Notes under the pieces: model-generated
Told to the model about the DNA's origin: nothing
The model's input: only the letters and a program-made list of their open reading frames with translations
The model's database searches: none
Shown here: piece by piece, positions 61,643 through 64,000 of the stretch
Layout: each line of letters opens with the position of its first letter
Numbering within the stretch: position 1 is the stretch's first letter
Program-made: the position numbers and the translations under genes
Assembly (NCBI RefSeq): GCF_035582795.1
Contig: NC_134365.1
Span: forward strand, 76,055,635-76,119,634
Reading direction: 5' to 3'
DNA: 64,000 nt
DNA from: Mycteria americana
Lineage: Eukaryota; Chordata; Aves; Ciconiiformes; Ciconiidae

Positions 61643-64000
61643 CATATCATCGCAGACAAACCAATTGCAGTGCTTATAAGTGAGACTAAATCCATGATGA
61701 GGTGATACGAAACCTATTGCTCCCCAACTCCAAAGACACTTTTCAGGAACATATGATTACTTCATCTTTTTCAAGTGGCACGTCTGTGATGACCTCGGTG
61801 GCAGAGCTCCACTGGCCGCAGTTCTGCTGAGCACCAGGTAGAAGTAATCTTGCCCCAGGCATGGCTTTTTCATTATTGAACAATTGTTATACTATAATAT
61901 TTAACTTTTAAAACATTTAAAACTTCTTTAGAAGAACCCCAAAGTCAAAAAATAGTTTTGCACTAAAACAAAAGCAACTACATTGTTCTTATAATTAAAT
62001 TATTATTATTATCACACACAATATATTCTTAGCTCCCTGGGCTGGGGGAAAGCGTAAGATCTAAAGATAAACAAAAGACAGTAGGCTTTCATCTGATACC
62101 ATTTCCACTTGTAAAGACCAAAATAATGCTATTAACATCAGCGTGGCAGAGAGCAAAGCATGTTCTAGCATCCTTGTGAAAAACTGCATACCAAAAGGCT
62201 CCCTGGCTATCCGGCAGGTTGTGCAGTATTCCTCACCTACAGAGATGAAGCACTGCCCCAGCTCAGGAGCGACCTGGCAGTGAGTTTTACCCGGTGACCA
62301 TTCAACACATACAAACCTCTTTTTAGAGCGGATTCCCTTCCTCACAGGCAACTTTAGAGAAGCTTTCCCGTGAATCACGGGGTAGGCTTGCTAACTGCAG
62401 CCACAGTGGGACTGCAGCAGGACCTGTGGGGGGGGCAGACTCTTGCCCCCCATGCTAGGTACAAGAGAGGGGCGTTAAACACTGGAGCACAGCTCCCAGA
62501 ATCCCATGTACGTTCTTACAGTTTGCTTTTTAAACACTGACAACACGCGTAAGTTAGATATAAAATGCAGCTGGATCTGTCCTCGGGAGAGCTGAGACCA
62601 GAGAGCCTGCCCCATCACCTCGTAGCCCAGGGAACAGACCCCAGCATGGGGAACAGCTCAGGGGCTGCAGCCTTGAAAAGCAATATGGAAATAATGAGTT
62701 ATAGCAGCAAAGGCCCCACTGCACATCCCAAACCCTGTTCACCACCAAGATCTGTGATAAGGAAGAAAGCATGCTCCATCCTTTTACTGTGGCTCGGAAA
62801 CCCTACTCTCTTGAGAGACGTGAGAAAAGTTAGGCTGGAGAATTCGGGACCCCTGTCGCTCCCCTTCCCTGTGCTTTTTCAAAGCCATATTCTGCCCAGG
62901 TTTTACTGAACCCTGGTATACGGCTCATGAACCACAACCCATGCAGGAGGTGGTGCGGTAGCTTGCCAACCTGTTCACATCCTGTTCTTCTACTATAAAT
63001 TGAAATAAATGTATAAATAGAAATATTTGAAGGATATAGTCAGGAGACTCCCCCAGGGCTGGAAAGTAACATTCAGGTCTCCCACAGTGTGTTTATATGG
63101 GGCTGTTAGGACCAGCTGAATCTCAGGACTAATGATGTATTATGTCTGTGTTTTCCTGCAAAGCAGGCTGTACTTGGAAAAGGGAAATCTGAATCTTGAC
63201 CATCTTGCTGAAGTCAGCTAAATGAGCTCTCTGGCGCAGAACTGACAGGAAACGGGGTATTAGCTGGGGGAAAATAAATGGAAGAAATGTCCTTCAACTT
63301 GGGCCCCTTCACAAGAACTGTAGGTTGCTTCCCTTTGGTCCTTAGGCAAGCTATAAGCCTCCTGTTTGTAGCTTTTTATTTAGGCTCAGCGTGGCTCAGC
63401 ATCTCTGAGCTGCTACAAAGCCAAATGGCCATGAATGTTGGTATTTTTCCTTGCCATCTAAGATGCACCGCTGTGTCCATGTCTCTGACTCAGTAGCTGA
63501 TTCCAGCTAATTTGCATCTTTTGTTCAAACACTTATTATGAATAATTTTGGGAAAATGTTATTTTTGTCTCTTCAACATAAAGTCATCAAATAAATACAA
63601 AGTGAACAAATATTACCACACAGCTAGAATATTTTTGCTTCATTATGTACTTGCTTCCTTGGCTCATTATAATGTAACTTCTGTTAATTCCATTTAATTT
63701 TTTTCCCCTCTGTTTTGCTTGTTTTACTTCATGGTACCTTGAGAAAGATACCAACATAATGATTTTCATTCTTCACTTCCTACCTCAAGCACAAAATTGC
63801 TGAGTACAGATTTCCCAGCAGTTCAAAAGACTGTTTCACTTACTAACTCCTGTCCACCAACAAAATGGTTCACATTTTCCTTTATTTTTAACAGTGACAA
63901 CTGTTTATGATTTCTACTGCCTCTGATCCCACTGTACAGAGACCAGAAAGGGCTTACTCGTTCTGGCAATAAAAGGGGCTCTCAAAGTGGTCCTACAGCA

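Larger units (their letters stand above)
57618..64000. other. no gene recognised; contains candidate conserved non-coding DNA
   Basis: The stretches 57720-58260 and 60540-60780 are AT-rich, low in repeats and complex in sequence, unlike decayed transposons. The longest frames (58414-58773, 119 codons plus; 62061-62378, 105 codons minus) have no domain or clear splice sites. Confidence 0.5.

Noticed and set aside
62061-62378. 105-codon minus-strand frame with a fairly protein-like sequence
   Set aside because: No family recognised and no clear exon borders. Frames this long occur by chance several times in the window.
1-64000. tRNA, rRNA, snoRNA or microRNA genes, CRISPR arrays, endogenous retroviruses
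   Set aside because: No cloverleaf A/B boxes, direct-repeat arrays, paired LTRs or retroviral gene motifs were recognised by reading both strands. A covariance-model scan would be needed to exclude small RNAs.

Overview
This is a 64 kb piece of vertebrate nuclear DNA, most likely from a bird. It is AT-rich and carries almost no coding sequence. A CR1 LINE 3' end at 27741-27814 ends in the short ATTCTGTG-type repeats typical of sauropsid CR1 and reads like avian copies. Several older CR1 pieces and MIR-like fossils are also visible. Nothing looks bacterial, plasmid or viral.

The one gene I recognise is LMNTD1 (lamin tail domain containing 1, also IFLTD1/Pas1c1), on the minus strand. Three exons encode the lamin tail domain and its C-terminal extension: 16656-16470, 13997-13878 and 12568-12351. 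They have good splice sites, and their reading phases join without a break. An upstream exon at 32948-32836 fits the same phase across a 16 kb intron. A short terminal exon at 11707-11674, with an AATAAA signal 50 bp past its stop, fits the other end. Together these five pieces encode about 223 residues. The start codon, promoter and first exons were not found; they probably lie above 33 kb or outside the window.

Layout: 1-11.6 kb is sequence downstream of LMNTD1, with ancient repeats and a well-preserved non-autonomous hAT-type DNA transposon (10422-10733, 8-bp target duplication). 11.6-33 kb is the LMNTD1 exon/intron region, including CR1 remains at 12.8-13.2 kb and 22.2-23.2 kb. It also holds weakly supported plus-strand candidate exons at 27.2 and 28.5-28.8 kb inside the large intron. 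33-64 kb has no confidently recognised gene: one weak minus-strand exon candidate (38641-38497), MIR/CR1-era fossils, microsatellites, a GC-richer block with overlapping minus-strand reading frames (56.6-57.6 kb), and AT-rich stretches that look like conserved non-coding DNA.

I found no RNA genes, CRISPR arrays, operons or gene clusters, and no sign of a previously undescribed system. The points most worth checking are the LMNTD1 gene model, the hAT insertion and the plus-strand candidate exon in the LMNTD1 intron.
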